The notes under the pieces: generated by a model | The model's database searches: none | What the model was told of the DNA's origin: nothing | The model's input: the letters and a program-made list of their open reading frames with translations, nothing else | Shown here: positions 26,392 through 35,047 of the stretch, piece after piece | How positions within the stretch are numbered: the first letter of the stretch is position 1 | Layout of the letters: every line of letters starts with the position of its first letter | NCBI GenBank assembly: GCA_964392365.1 | Contig: CAYMPH010000009.1 | Location: 62,001 to 126,000 of the forward strand | DNA: 64,000 bases | From: CAYMPH01 sp964392365 | GTDB taxonomy: Bacteria > Spirochaetota > UBA4802 > UBA5550 | Reading direction: 5' to 3' | Program-made: the position numbers and the translations under genes

Positions 26392-27713
26392 ATCTGGGCC
26401 TCATCAACTCCAACAATTTGAGCAATCATTGCGATTGTCAATAAATAGTTATATTTAGCGCTTAAAAGCGAAAGTTTAGCTTTAATTAATGAAGATTCCG
26501 CATCGTACAGATCAAACAAAGAACCTGTACCTGACTGATAAGTTTTACTTGCAAGTAAAAGATGTTTCTCAGAATTTTCAACAACAGCTTCTGATAGTTT
26601 TATCTGTTTGGATAATTCAGCTAGATTTCTGAAATTTAGAGAAAGTGATCTTTTTATTTCAATAAGAACTTCTCTTTCTTTGTAGACTGTTTTGTTATAA
26701 TCAGATATTGCAGATTGAATTTTAGCTGAAATTAAACCGCCGGTATATACAGGGATTGAAGCCTGTATAAAAGCATTAAAAGTCGGCTTCCAGTTACTTG
26801 ACGAAAAATTCTGATCAAACTGATCGAATCCTTTTAATCCTGTATTTTGAAAACCCAGTTGAAAATAAACGTCAAGAACCGGAAAATATCGCGCTCTCTC
26901 AGCATCTACTTTTAATTTATTCATTTTCCTGTTTAATGAAACAATTCCAACAACAGGATTAAACGTATTGGAAAATTTTGTTAGCTCATCTACAGTATAT
27001 TTTACTTCAGGCAGTTTTATTAAATCTGAACTTTCTATATCAACTTCAGATTCATCAACACCCATTGAAGAAAACAGCTGGCCTTTTTTCTGTAATTCAT
27101 TGTTCTTTGCTTTTTCAAAATCAAGAATGGATTCTGAATACCCTACTTCGGCTTTTGTAACTTCAAGAATTGGCCTCTGACCGGTATTATATAAAATCCT
27201 TGCCTGATCGCGTTTTTCCTTAAACTTATCCTTTAGCTTATTCTGATACTCCATGTTTTCTCTGGAAAAAAGATATTCAAAATATGATTTCTTAACATTA
27301 AAAACAGTTTCATTTTTAACCCTTGCAGAATCGAGTTTTGCAACATCAACAGACATATCAGAAAGCGTTTCCAGACGGTTCTGCCTTCCATCAAATATTG
27401 TATATTTGGCATCAAGACCGGCAAATAGTCCAATATCTGTGTCCTTGCCAGGAACATTAAAAGCGCTGTTGGTTGATGAAGTCGTTTTTAGATACTCAAC
27501 AGTTCTTACACTTCCATTAACGAGAATGCTGCTTTTTGATCTTACTGCCAAGCTATCATTCACGCTCATCTTCCTGCTTTCTTCTGAAACCATAAGATTA
27601 GGATGATTTTCAAGAGAAATTCTGATACAATCCTTTAAAGTAATTTTTTTTATATCTGCAGATAACTGGACTGTTATAAATAGTATATTGAATATAATAA
27701 AATATTTACGCAT
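26379..27713 (-). CDS. TolC-family outer membrane efflux protein
   Basis: Outer-membrane channel subunit, first gene of the exporter operon. A signal peptide ends near 'TVQLSA'. The body has two related long helical repeats, each starting with helical segments such as 'LKDCIRISLENHPNL' (first) and 'VDELTKFSNTFNPVVG' (second). It also has strand segments like 'FNAFIQASIPVYTGG' and 'LFDLYDAESSLIKAKL', which fit the TolC fold. The length of 444 residues is normal. GGAGGAAA lies about a dozen bases before the ATG. The substrate is unknown. Confidence 0.92.
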   Translation of the reverse strand: MRKYFIIFNILFITVQLSADIKKITLKDCIRISLENHPNLMVSEESRKMSVNDSLAVRSKSSILVNGSVRTVEYLKTTSSTNSAFNVPGKDTDIGLFAGLDAKYTIFDGRQNRLETLSDMSVDVAKLDSARVKNETVFNVKKSYFEYLFSRENMEYQNKLKDKFKEKRDQARILYNTGQRPILEVTKAEVGYSESILDFEKAKNNELQKKGQLFSSMGVDESEVDIESSDLIKLPEVKYTVDELTKFSNTFNPVVGIVSLNRKMNKLKVDAERARYFPVLDVYFQLGFQNTGLKGFDQFDQNFSSSNWKPTFNAFIQASIPVYTGGLISAKIQSAISDYNKTVYKEREVLIEIKRSLSLNFRNLAELSKQIKLSEAVVENSEKHLLLASKTYQSGTGSLFDLYDAESSLIKAKLSLLSAKYNYLLTIAMIAQIVGVDEAQICKK

Positions 27714-27820
27714 CTATGAAATTTTCCTCCGGAAATTTAAGAAAACTATAAAAAAACTGTTTTCCCTGCAGGACATAATTTATTCAAACCATGTTTTTAT
27801 ATAATAATAACAAGAAATAT

Positions 27821-27834
27821 CATTTTGCAAAATG
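27821..27834. promoter_or_regulatory. 14-base palindrome upstream of the TolC operon
   Basis: CATTTTGCAAAATG is a perfect palindrome 108 bases before the exporter operon start and 135 before the tRNA genes. On the minus strand it lies just upstream of TTATATAA, a possible -10 box, so it could be an operator for the exporter operon. AT-rich palindromes of this size arise by chance, hence modest confidence. Confidence 0.35.
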
Positions 27835-27968
27835 TTACAGAATAATCTTTTATAATTATTCTTAACAGAATTCTGTCAAGGACTTAACATTCAAGCAAAT
27901 TTTTAATATTCTGTAAAAATTTATTGACAGTAAGTTCACATATTTTAAACAGGTTAAACTCAATTGTC

Positions 27969-28041
27969 GCTGGCGTAGCTCAATCGGTAGAGCAGCTGAT
28001 TTGTAATCAGCTTGTTGGGGGTTCAATTCCTCTCGCCAGCT
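27969..28041 (+). tRNA. tRNA-Thr (anticodon TGT)
   Basis: A cloverleaf can be drawn: acceptor GCTGGCG pairs with CGCCAGC. The D arm has AGCTCAATCGGTAGAGC, the anticodon stem GCTGA/TCAGC encloses the loop TTTGTAA with anticodon TGT, and the T arm has GGGGTTCAATTCCTC. The 73-base gene has no encoded CCA. TTGACA at 27924 may be the -35 of its promoter, though no well-spaced -10 is clear. It is five bases from the next tRNA, so they are probably co-transcribed. Confidence 0.95.
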
Positions 28042-28046
28042 ATTGT

Positions 28047-28128
28047 GGTGAGGTTCCCGAGCGGCCAAAGGGGGCAGACTGTAAATCTGTTGGCGTAGCC
28101 TTCGGTGGTTCGAATCCACCCCTCACCA
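28047..28128 (+). tRNA. tRNA-Tyr (anticodon GTA)
   Basis: A class II tRNA of 82 bases with a long variable arm. Acceptor GGTGAGG pairs with CCTCACC. The anticodon stem GCAGA/TCTGT encloses CTGTAAA with anticodon GTA. The T arm is GGTGGTTCGAATCCACC. CCA is not encoded. It is followed at once by a terminator, so the Thr-Tyr pair is a complete small transcription unit. Confidence 0.95.
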
Positions 28129-28134
28129 AATAAA

Positions 28135-28169
28135 AAAGGTTTGCTTTTTATACAGGCAGACCTTTTTTT
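28135..28169 (+). terminator. Terminator after the tRNA pair
   Basis: AAGGTTTGC pairs with GCAGACCTT (one G-U) around a loop of about ten bases and is followed by a run of seven T. It ends only seven bases before the ATG of the ThiF-like gene. Confidence 0.85.
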
Positions 28170-28175
28170 ATTAAT

Positions 28176-28895
28176 ATGCTATCAAAAAATGAATTAAATG
28201 CTTATGAACGCCAGCTTGGAATTAAATCCTGGTCTCAGGAAAAATTAAAGTCATCAACAGTGTTTGTTGCAGGAGCCGGCGGTCTCGGAAGTGTTGTTCT
28301 ATATTACATTGCATCTGCCGGAGTCGGAAATATAATTATTTCTGATTATGATAAAGTTGATTATTCAAATCTTAACAGACAGATACTTCACAACACGAAA
28401 AGAATAGGAAAAAATAAAGCTCTGTCTGCTTTTGAAACTTTAAATGAGTTAAATCCATATATAAACATAACTGTTATTACAGAAAAAATTACTGATGAGA
28501 ATTCTGAAAAACTTACAGATAAATCTGATTTAATGATAGACTGTCTTGACAATTTTAAAACACGGCATATTTTAAACAGGATTTCAGTAAAAAAAAACAT
28601 TCCATTTATTCATGGAGGCGTTTCAGAATTCAGCGGCCAGGTAACTTTTCTTCATCCGCCTGAAACTCCTTGTCTGGACTGCATTATTCCGGATAAAGAT
28701 TCAAATAAAAAAAATGCCATAGCAGGAGCAACAGCCGGGATTATAGGTTCAATACAGGCAGCTGAAGCTATAAAATTTTTAAATGGAATTGGAACAACTT
28801 TAAAGAATAGATTGCTTTTTTTTGATGGACTTAGCATGAAATTTACAGAAATCAATATATCAAGAAACACATCCTGCAAAGTATGCAGAATTTAA
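28176..28895 (+). CDS. ThiF/MoeB-family adenylyltransferase
   Basis: E1-like enzyme that adenylates the C terminus of a small ubiquitin-like sulfur carrier (ThiS, MoaD or similar). Motifs are 'ERQLGIKSWSQEKL', the nucleotide loop 'VAGAGGLGSVVLYYIASAGVG', cut here to 'AGAGGLGSVVLYYIASAG', 'DYDKVDYSNLNRQILH' and 'IDCLDNFKTRHILN'. Zinc CxxC pairs are 'PCLDC' and 'CKVC' at the C terminus. At 239 residues it lacks the rhodanese domain of longer members. No carrier protein gene is adjacent, so ThiF and MoeB roles cannot be separated. The ATG is seven bases past the tRNA terminator and has no clear ribosome binding site. Confidence 0.88.
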   Translation: MLSKNELNAYERQLGIKSWSQEKLKSSTVFVAGAGGLGSVVLYYIASAGVGNIIISDYDKVDYSNLNRQILHNTKRIGKNKALSAFETLNELNPYINITVITEKITDENSEKLTDKSDLMIDCLDNFKTRHILNRISVKKNIPFIHGGVSEFSGQVTFLHPPETPCLDCIIPDKDSNKKNAIAGATAGIIGSIQAAEAIKFLNGIGTTLKNRLLFFDGLSMKFTEINISRNTSCKVCRI

Positions 28896-28916
28896 TTAAA
28901 ATTATGGAGAAAATTT

Positions 28917-29231
28917 ATGAAATTTAACTTTAAAATAGCTGCTATTGCAGCCATAATAATTGTAATTCTCGGTATTTCCGGTTTTATTTTTGTTAAATAC
29001 TTCTTCACTTACGAACAGCGTAATGTTTTCCAGAGAAGATTTGAAAATATAACCGGCCAGAATCTGACAGTTACAGTTTTCGGTTTCAATGGCAATATAA
29101 TAAAACGATGGACAGGAGTGAAAAAAATAACAGCTCCTAGAGATGGAAGAGGTTATGTATTTTTTTATACTGGAGATAATAAATATATTCAGATTCCTGA
29201 TTCAGTATGGTATGTAGCCGAAGAGGAATAA
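28917..29231 (+). CDS. Small membrane-anchored protein, unknown function
   Basis: No family is recognised. The 104 residues begin with a strong membrane helix (about 6-28, 'IAAIAAIIIVILGISGFIFV') followed by a mostly beta-like soluble domain of about 75 residues ('NLTVTVFGFNGNIIKRWTG', 'GYVFFYTGDNKYIQIP'), which would face outside the cytoplasm if anchored as a signal anchor. TATGGAG precedes the ATG. It sits between the ThiF-like gene and recG with gaps of 21 and 1 base, so it is probably in one operon with both. Confidence 0.75.
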   Translation: MKFNFKIAAIAAIIIVILGISGFIFVKYFFTYEQRNVFQRRFENITGQNLTVTVFGFNGNIIKRWTGVKKITAPRDGRGYVFFYTGDNKYIQIPDSVWYVAEEE

Positions 29232-29232
29232 T

Positions 29233-31323
29233 TTGGTAGAAAAAAGCATTGAAACAATATCCGGCATTGGAAGAAAAAAATCCGAGATACTACATAGCGA
29301 TGCCGGAATTGAAACGATAGAAGATTTATTATACTTCCTTCCAAGAAAATATGCGGACAGATCCAGTTTTAAAAAAATCAGCGACTGTTTTGTAAATGAA
29401 ACAGCAACTGTTGCAGGCACAATAAAGGATAAATTCATATCAGGCTCTAAAAAAAAATTCCTTGAAATTGTCATTGATGACGGAACTGATTCTCTTTCAG
29501 GAATTTTTTTCGGCGGAATTCAGTATTTCCAGAAAAATTTTGAAATAGATGATTTCGTAATCTTTTCAGGAAAAATTAATTTTTTCAAAAGGAAACAGAT
29601 AACACACCCGGATTTTGATTTTATCGATGAAGATTCGAATCTCAAGTTTATAAATACAGGAAGAATTGTTCCTCTATACAGATCCACTGAAAAAATGAAA
29701 ACCATGGGTCTTGATTCGCGCGGGATACGCCGACTGATTAAAACCGCTCTTGATGATTATCTTGATTATATAAATGATCCGATTGACAATAATATTTTAG
29801 AAAAATATTTTTTAATCCCGTTAAAAGATGCAATATTCTCAATTCATTTTCCGGATAATTTTGAAAAAGCGGAATCTGCGAGAAGAAGGCTTGCCTTTAA
29901 TGAAATTTTTCTGCTTCAATATTTTCTTTCGCTGATAAAAAAATCCCGCCCGCAAAAAAAAATCAGCCTGGAACTTTTCAATGATTCATTATATAAATTA
30001 ACTTTAAATAATCTGCCATTTCAACTGACTGATGATCAGAAAAAATCTATTAAAGAGATAAGAATCGATCTTTTATCAGTATATCCCATGACAAGGCTTC
30101 TGCAGGGTGACGTCGGATCAGGTAAGACTGTAGTTTCTATCATCGCGTCTATGATCGCTATAAGCAGAGGAGATCAGGTTGCAGTTATGGCTCCAACTGA
30201 AATTCTTTCTATTCAGCATTACAATACCTTCAGATCTTTATCCCCGGATTCAGTTAATATAGCTTTGCTTACAGGAAATACTTCTAAAAAAGAAAAACAG
30301 CTGCTTAAGGAAAATTTAATTGCCGGAAAAGTTGATATACTGATCGGTACTCATGCTCTCATTCAAGGCGATGTTAAATTCAGAAAACTTGGTTTAATTA
30401 TTATTGATGAACAGCAGCGCTTCGGCGTAGAACAAAGATCCCGCCTCCGCGGCAAAGGTTCGGATACAGATCTGCTTGTTATGACTGCAACCCCGATACC
30501 GCGAACTCTATCAATGACTCTTTTTGGAGATATGGATATATCCTCAATCAAACAGAAACCATCAGGAAGAGAAAAAATTATCACTCTGGCATTTCCTGAA
30601 TCCAGACTAAAAGGCGTATATAATTCAATTGAAAAATATATTTCCCAGGGAAGACAGATTTATTATGTTCTCCCCCTGATTGAGGAGTCCGAGAAGATTG
30701 ATCTTAAATCAGCAATTAAAACGTATGAACTTTTAAAAGATGAAATATTTCCAAGAAGAAAAGTTTCTCTGATACACGGCAAAATGAAACAGAATGAAAA
30801 AACTGAAATAATGGATAAATATAAAAATGGAGAAATTGATCTGCTCGTTTCAACAACTGTTATTGAAGTTGGAATTGATGTTCCGAATGCAAGCGTGATA
30901 ATAATTGAACATTCAGAAAGATACGGATTATCCCAGCTGCATCAGCTTAGAGGCCGGGTCGGCAGAGGCGCATTCCAGTCATTCTGCGTTTTAATTTACA
31001 GCAATAATATTTCTGATGAATCAAAAAGAAGAATAGATATAATAACAAATACAGATGACGGATTTCTGATATCTGAAGAAGATCTTAAAATGAGAGGTTC
31101 CGGCGAACTTACAGGAACTATCCAGCATGGAAAAAGTTCAGATTTTGAATTTACAAACCTCTCCATTGATCTGGATATTATCCAGGCAGGAAGAGATGAA
31201 GCAGCTATTTATGCTGAAAGTGAAACCACAAAAATAGAAGATATAGAAAATATTATTAATACTGCAGGCAAGAGCAGATTTGGTTCGATCAGAAAAAAAA
31301 GAATCCTATCAATTTTATCATAA
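29233..31323 (+). CDS. recG: ATP-dependent DNA helicase RecG
   Basis: Branch-migration helicase that reverses stalled forks. It has the N-terminal wedge/OB domain ('FLPRKYADRS', 'GTIKDKFISGSKKKFLEI') and the motor domain. Walker A is 'LLQGDVGSGKTVV', with 'VAVMAPTEILSIQHY', DEQQ-like box 'LIIIDEQQRFGVEQR', 'LVMTATPIPRTLSM' and 'QLRGRVGRGAFQSFC'. The length of 696 residues is typical. The start is TTG (29233) one base after the previous stop, with AGAGG in front; no ATG exists near the N terminus. The end overlaps the Nramp gene on the other strand by six bases. Confidence 0.96.
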   Translation: MVEKSIETISGIGRKKSEILHSDAGIETIEDLLYFLPRKYADRSSFKKISDCFVNETATVAGTIKDKFISGSKKKFLEIVIDDGTDSLSGIFFGGIQYFQKNFEIDDFVIFSGKINFFKRKQITHPDFDFIDEDSNLKFINTGRIVPLYRSTEKMKTMGLDSRGIRRLIKTALDDYLDYINDPIDNNILEKYFLIPLKDAIFSIHFPDNFEKAESARRRLAFNEIFLLQYFLSLIKKSRPQKKISLELFNDSLYKLTLNNLPFQLTDDQKKSIKEIRIDLLSVYPMTRLLQGDVGSGKTVVSIIASMIAISRGDQVAVMAPTEILSIQHYNTFRSLSPDSVNIALLTGNTSKKEKQLLKENLIAGKVDILIGTHALIQGDVKFRKLGLIIIDEQQRFGVEQRSRLRGKGSDTDLLVMTATPIPRTLSMTLFGDMDISSIKQKPSGREKIITLAFPESRLKGVYNSIEKYISQGRQIYYVLPLIEESEKIDLKSAIKTYELLKDEIFPRRKVSLIHGKMKQNEKTEIMDKYKNGEIDLLVSTTVIEVGIDVPNASVIIIEHSERYGLSQLHQLRGRVGRGAFQSFCVLIYSNNISDESKRRIDIITNTDDGFLISEEDLKMRGSGELTGTIQHGKSSDFEFTNLSIDLDIIQAGRDEAAIYAESETTKIEDIENIINTAGKSRFGSIRKKRILSILS

Positions 31324-32580
31324 AAAAGACATAAACAATCTGATATTAAAATACAGCAATGTAAAACCTGTTGCTGTAAGCAGGATTTTTGTACTTAAAC
31401 CATTTTTATACCCGCCCATAACCTTTTCAGACGATGTAAGATAAATTTGTGAAATAACGGTGATAGGAAGCTGTATGCTTAACAGCATCTGTGAAACAAT
31501 AAGTCCTTTGAAAGGATTGCCCATAATAAAAATAATTACAAGCGCAGCGCATAAAGATACAAAAATACCCAATTTTGAATGGATATCTGCAGGATTGTAA
31601 GGTTCAGAAAAAAAACCGGCTGATATTGTTCCGCCTGCCATACCAGAAGTTATGCTCGAAGCTATCCCTGAAAATAAAAGCGCAATTGCAAATATCATGG
31701 ATGCGTTACCGCCAAGTAGCGGTCTGAGAAGATTTTCAGCCTGCTGCAATTCCTCAACCTTTATTCCTTTCTGATAAAATGCAACTGCAGCGAGAATTAT
31801 CATAGAGCTGTTTATTGCCCATCCTACCATCATTGAAAAAATAGTATCAATAAATTCAAAATCAAGCTGTTTCTTTATGATTTTATCATCCTCAAGATTC
31901 CACTGCCTGCTCTGAATTATTTCCGAATGAAGAAACAAATTATGCGGCATAACTACTGCACCGAGAACACTCATTATAATCACCCAGGAACCGCCAGGTA
32001 CCGATGGTACCACCCATGAGATTGCCGCAGTACCCCAATCAATTTTAACTAGTGAAAGCTCATAAATAAATGAGATCCCGATAATTGAAGCAAAACCTAT
32101 TATCCATCTTTCAATTTTTCTATATGAGTTTGTAAAAAGCATTATTAGGACAAAAATAAATGAAATAACCGCTCCGATAAATAAAGGAATTTTAAAAAGC
32201 ATATTCAGCGCAATTGCAGATCCTAAAAGCTCAGCTAAAGATGTTGAAATTGATGCGAGCATTGCAGAAGAAAGAACAATATTGGACGGCCATTTACTAA
32301 AATTGGCTTTTATCGCCTCAGCAAGACAAAGTCCGGATGCAATTCCAAGATGTGCAACATTATGCTGTAAAAGAATCAGCATAAGAGTGGAAAGAGAGAC
32401 AATCCAAAGCAGGCTATACCCGAATTCCGAACCAGCAGCTAAATTTGAAGCCCAGTTCCCGGGATCAATAAAACCTATAGTGACAAGAAGCCCTGGACCG
32501 ATATATTTAAAAATATCAAGAGCTCCGAAGATCTTCGTATCATCTTTTGATTTTACTTTCTTTAAGAAATTTTTCAGCAT
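31318..32580 (-). CDS. Nramp-family divalent metal (Mn2+) transporter
   Basis: Proton-coupled metal importer of about eleven membrane helices. The metal-site motifs are intact: 'GFIDPGNWAS' in helix 1 and 'AVVMPHNLFLHS' in helix 6, where the Met and Asp/Asn ligands favour manganese or iron over magnesium. The length of 420 residues is normal. The start lies 21 bases past the stop of the GAF/HD-GYP gene, so the two may be co-transcribed. No metal-sensor site is visible in front of it. Confidence 0.93.
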   Translation of the reverse strand: MLKNFLKKVKSKDDTKIFGALDIFKYIGPGLLVTIGFIDPGNWASNLAAGSEFGYSLLWIVSLSTLMLILLQHNVAHLGIASGLCLAEAIKANFSKWPSNIVLSSAMLASISTSLAELLGSAIALNMLFKIPLFIGAVISFIFVLIMLFTNSYRKIERWIIGFASIIGISFIYELSLVKIDWGTAAISWVVPSVPGGSWVIIMSVLGAVVMPHNLFLHSEIIQSRQWNLEDDKIIKKQLDFEFIDTIFSMMVGWAINSSMIILAAVAFYQKGIKVEELQQAENLLRPLLGGNASMIFAIALLFSGIASSITSGMAGGTISAGFFSEPYNPADIHSKLGIFVSLCAALVIIFIMGNPFKGLIVSQMLLSIQLPITVISQIYLTSSEKVMGGYKNGLSTKILLTATGFTLLYFNIRLFMSFL

Positions 32581-32601
32581 AGAGATTGAATTGATGCGGA
32601 T

Positions 32602-33855
32602 TTAGTGATCAGGATATTTGCCTGAAATGGATTTTATAACATCATAGGCTTCAAAGAAAATTTCAACAAGTTCAGGATCAAATTTTGTTCCTGATGATTT
32701 ACGTATTTCTTCAAGGACACTTGATTCATCCCAGGCTTCTTTATACACTCTTTTAGAAGATAAAGCATCGTATACGTCCGCTATTGATACGATTCTTCCA
32801 TAAATTGAAATCTCTTCAGCTTTAAGAGATTTAGGTTTTTCAGCAATTCCATTTGCCGGAATATCTATCATATTAAAATCAACCTGCCCCGGATAACCCG
32901 AACCATCCCAATTTTCATGATGAGTCATTGCCACCATTGCTGCGACCTCATCAAATTCAGATTGCTTATCAGTAAATAATCTGGCTCCAAGATAAGTATG
33001 ACTTTTCATTATTTCGTATTCACTTTCAGTGAACTTCGCAGGTTTCTTTAAAATTAAATCAGATATTGCAACTTTACCTACATCATGAAGCATCGCAGCC
33101 ATTCTGAGTATATCTTTTCTTCTATCAACTTCAATCTGAGGTAAATTGTGTCTTACCGCCCATCTTTCAAACAACTCCACTGAATAAGAAGCAACCCTGT
33201 TTACATGAGGTCCTGTTTCTTTCGGGTCTCTGAGCTCAGCCATGCTGATCATTCTCAGTATAAGCGCCCGTGTCATCTGGGCTCTTTCAAGCACCATACT
33301 GGCTATATTTGCAAAATGAAGGGCTATCAGTTCATCATCTGAATCAAAATATCCGATATCATTTTCGTTTGCCTCAACGTATGGATCTTCCTTTGAAGTT
33401 TTCAGAGCATTGATAATCTGCATTACTCCAAGTGAACCGCCTCTGTTATTTTTCAGAGGAATAGTCAGCATTGATTTAGTTCTGTAATTTGATTTTTTAT
33501 CATTTGAAGAATCAAATTTATAAGGTGCAGTTTCAGGGATAAGATATGCATCCTGTATGTTTAATATTTCACCGGATAAAGCTGCATATCCGGAAATGGA
33601 TTTATTATTTATTTTAGTTCTAAATGTTTTATAGATTAGTTTCTGGCCTGGAGGAAGTTTTCTCTGTATTGATTCTGTTTGAACATGACTGAAAACAAGT
33701 TCATTGTTTTCTTTTATCTGAATAGAAGCTGCATCTGCACTTAAAATTTTTCTTGCTTCTGTAAGAATTTTATCAAGAAGCATATCCAGATCCTGAACAG
33801 TATTCAGTTCTGAACTCAGCCTTATGATTTCATCTAATTTTCCTGGAGTTTTCAT
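32602..33855 (-). CDS. GAF-HD-GYP cyclic-di-GMP phosphodiesterase-like protein
   Basis: Cytoplasmic sensor with an N-terminal GAF domain (about 10-190, 'LSADAASIQIKENNELVF') and a C-terminal HD-GYP domain (about 205-405). Catalytic segments are 'MLHDVGKVAISDLILKKP', 'IMKSHTYLGARLF', 'MTHHENWDGSGYPG' and 'IVSIADVYDALSSKR', so both the metal-binding HD and the GYP signature are present and hydrolysis of c-di-GMP is likely. AAGGAAAT precedes the ATG. There is an extra stretch of about 25 residues after the GYP box. The PilZ protein at 51905-52462 is a possible reader of the same messenger. Confidence 0.93.
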   Translation of the reverse strand: MKTPGKLDEIIRLSSELNTVQDLDMLLDKILTEARKILSADAASIQIKENNELVFSHVQTESIQRKLPPGQKLIYKTFRTKINNKSISGYAALSGEILNIQDAYLIPETAPYKFDSSNDKKSNYRTKSMLTIPLKNNRGGSLGVMQIINALKTSKEDPYVEANENDIGYFDSDDELIALHFANIASMVLERAQMTRALILRMISMAELRDPKETGPHVNRVASYSVELFERWAVRHNLPQIEVDRRKDILRMAAMLHDVGKVAISDLILKKPAKFTESEYEIMKSHTYLGARLFTDKQSEFDEVAAMVAMTHHENWDGSGYPGQVDFNMIDIPANGIAEKPKSLKAEEISIYGRIVSIADVYDALSSKRVYKEAWDESSVLEEIRKSSGTKFDPELVEIFFEAYDVIKSISGKYPDH

Positions 33856-33950
33856 ATTTCCTTATAAATAAACGTTGGAAAAATGTCAATATTTATTGAG
33901 ACCTGAAATCCTCTTAATTTTCATATCATATTTCACTTATAATATGAACA

Positions 33951-33981
33951 AAATGCTTCTACTGTGTTTGTAGAAGCATTT
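33951..33981 (-). terminator. Perfect 12-bp hairpin, probable terminator downstream of etfA
   Basis: AAATGCTTCTAC pairs fully with GTAGAAGCATTT around a seven-base loop. On the minus strand the stem is followed by TGTTCATATT, only mildly T-rich past the stem's own TTT. It is the second of two hairpins between the etfA stop and the HD-GYP gene. Confidence 0.55.
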
Positions 33982-34029
33982 GAATAAACAGGAAATTATA
34001 ATTTAAAAAAAGAATAAACTTCTATTTTC

Positions 34030-34071
34030 AAGATGTCCATAAATATCATTTTCATTTTTTATGGACATCTT
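34030..34071 (-). terminator. Perfect 14-bp hairpin just after etfA
   Basis: AAGATGTCCATAAA (34030-34043) and TTTATGGACATCTT (34058-34071) are fully complementary, with a 14-base loop, 16 bases past the etfA stop. No T-run follows on the minus strand, so it may protect the 3' end rather than terminate alone. Confidence 0.5.
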
Positions 34072-34086
34072 TAAAAGTTTATCAAT

Positions 34087-35037
34087 CTACAATTTTGCCA
34101 ATAAAGCCGGTACAATTTCAAATAGATCCCCGACTATTCCATATGTAGCAATGTTAAAGATAGGTGCTTCAGGGTCTTTGTTTATTGCAACTATACACTG
34201 TGAACCCTTCATTCCCGCAACATGCTGAATAGCTCCTGATATACCAATTGCTAAATAAAGGCTCGGTGCAACAGTTTTTCCTGATTGTCCTACCTGCCTT
34301 GAAGCCTCAATCCAGCCTGAATCTATAACAGGTCTTGAACCTGCATATTCTGCACCAAGTTTTTTAGCAAGAGTGATAATAATATCTTTATATTTATCAC
34401 CGTCTTTTAGACCGCGACCGCCTGAAACAATAATTTTTGACTGGGTAATATCAACTGCTCCTGCTGCTGCAGCAATAATCTCTTTAACCTTTGTTCTGAC
34501 ATTGGATATTTTTGCTGAAACATCAGTAACTTTTCCAGGTGCTCCTGCTTCTGATACAGAATAAGCTCCTTTTTCTAATGTAATTACAAACTTATCAGTT
34601 TTAATTTTTCTTTCTTCATGAATTTTGCCGTTATATGTGCTTCTTGTTAAAATCAGTTTGCCGCCATCTGCTGTAACTTTATTACAGTTTGAAACAATAC
34701 CTGCTCCGATTGAAAGAGCGGCTTTTGCAGCAAAATCCACACCATCATAACTGTGTGAAATAAGAACACCTTTAACATCCATGGCATCAACAACAGCCTT
34801 TACTGCCTGTGAATATCCATCTGATGTATAATTAACGAGTGAAGGATCTTTTACCAAAAATACATTAGGTATGTATTTAGCAACTTCAGCTGCTAAAGAA
34901 TCATCCGCACTAAAAAGAGCTGCAGCAGGCTCGCATCCGATCATTCCTGCTATCTGTTTGGCTGCAGTGCAAAGCTCAAGTGTGCCTTCACTCAGTTTTC
35001 CATTTCTATATTCAACGATTACAAGTATATTTGACAT
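34087..35037 (-). CDS. etfA: Electron transfer flavoprotein subunit alpha
   Basis: FAD-binding subunit of ETF, which takes electrons from acyl-CoA dehydrogenases or related flavoenzymes. The C-terminal FAD domain is clear: 'SGGRGLKDGDKYKDI', 'GSRPVIDSGWI', 'QVGQSGKTVAPSLYLAIGIS', 'AIQHVAGMKGSQCIVAIN' and 'IFNIATYGIVGDLFEIVP'. The N-terminal domain starts 'ILVIVEYRNGKL'. The length of 316 residues is usual. It lies ten bases after etfB. No dehydrogenase or ETF-quinone reductase gene is adjacent, so the electron donor is not shown here. Confidence 0.96.
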   Translation of the reverse strand: MSNILVIVEYRNGKLSEGTLELCTAAKQIAGMIGCEPAAALFSADDSLAAEVAKYIPNVFLVKDPSLVNYTSDGYSQAVKAVVDAMDVKGVLISHSYDGVDFAAKAALSIGAGIVSNCNKVTADGGKLILTRSTYNGKIHEERKIKTDKFVITLEKGAYSVSEAGAPGKVTDVSAKISNVRTKVKEIIAAAAGAVDITQSKIIVSGGRGLKDGDKYKDIIITLAKKLGAEYAGSRPVIDSGWIEASRQVGQSGKTVAPSLYLAIGISGAIQHVAGMKGSQCIVAINKDPEAPIFNIATYGIVGDLFEIVPALLAKL

Positions 35038-35047
35038 TTAAGTCCTC

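Noticed and set aside
27862..28119. Minus-strand frame of 85 codons (MDSNHRRLRQQ...)
   Set aside because: It is antisense to the two tRNA genes and is a well-known false translation of tRNA sequence.
27924..28133. Plus-strand frame of 69 codons across both tRNAs (…GEVPERPKGADCK…)
   Set aside because: It reads straight through tRNA-Thr and tRNA-Tyr; the peptide is a common annotation artefact.
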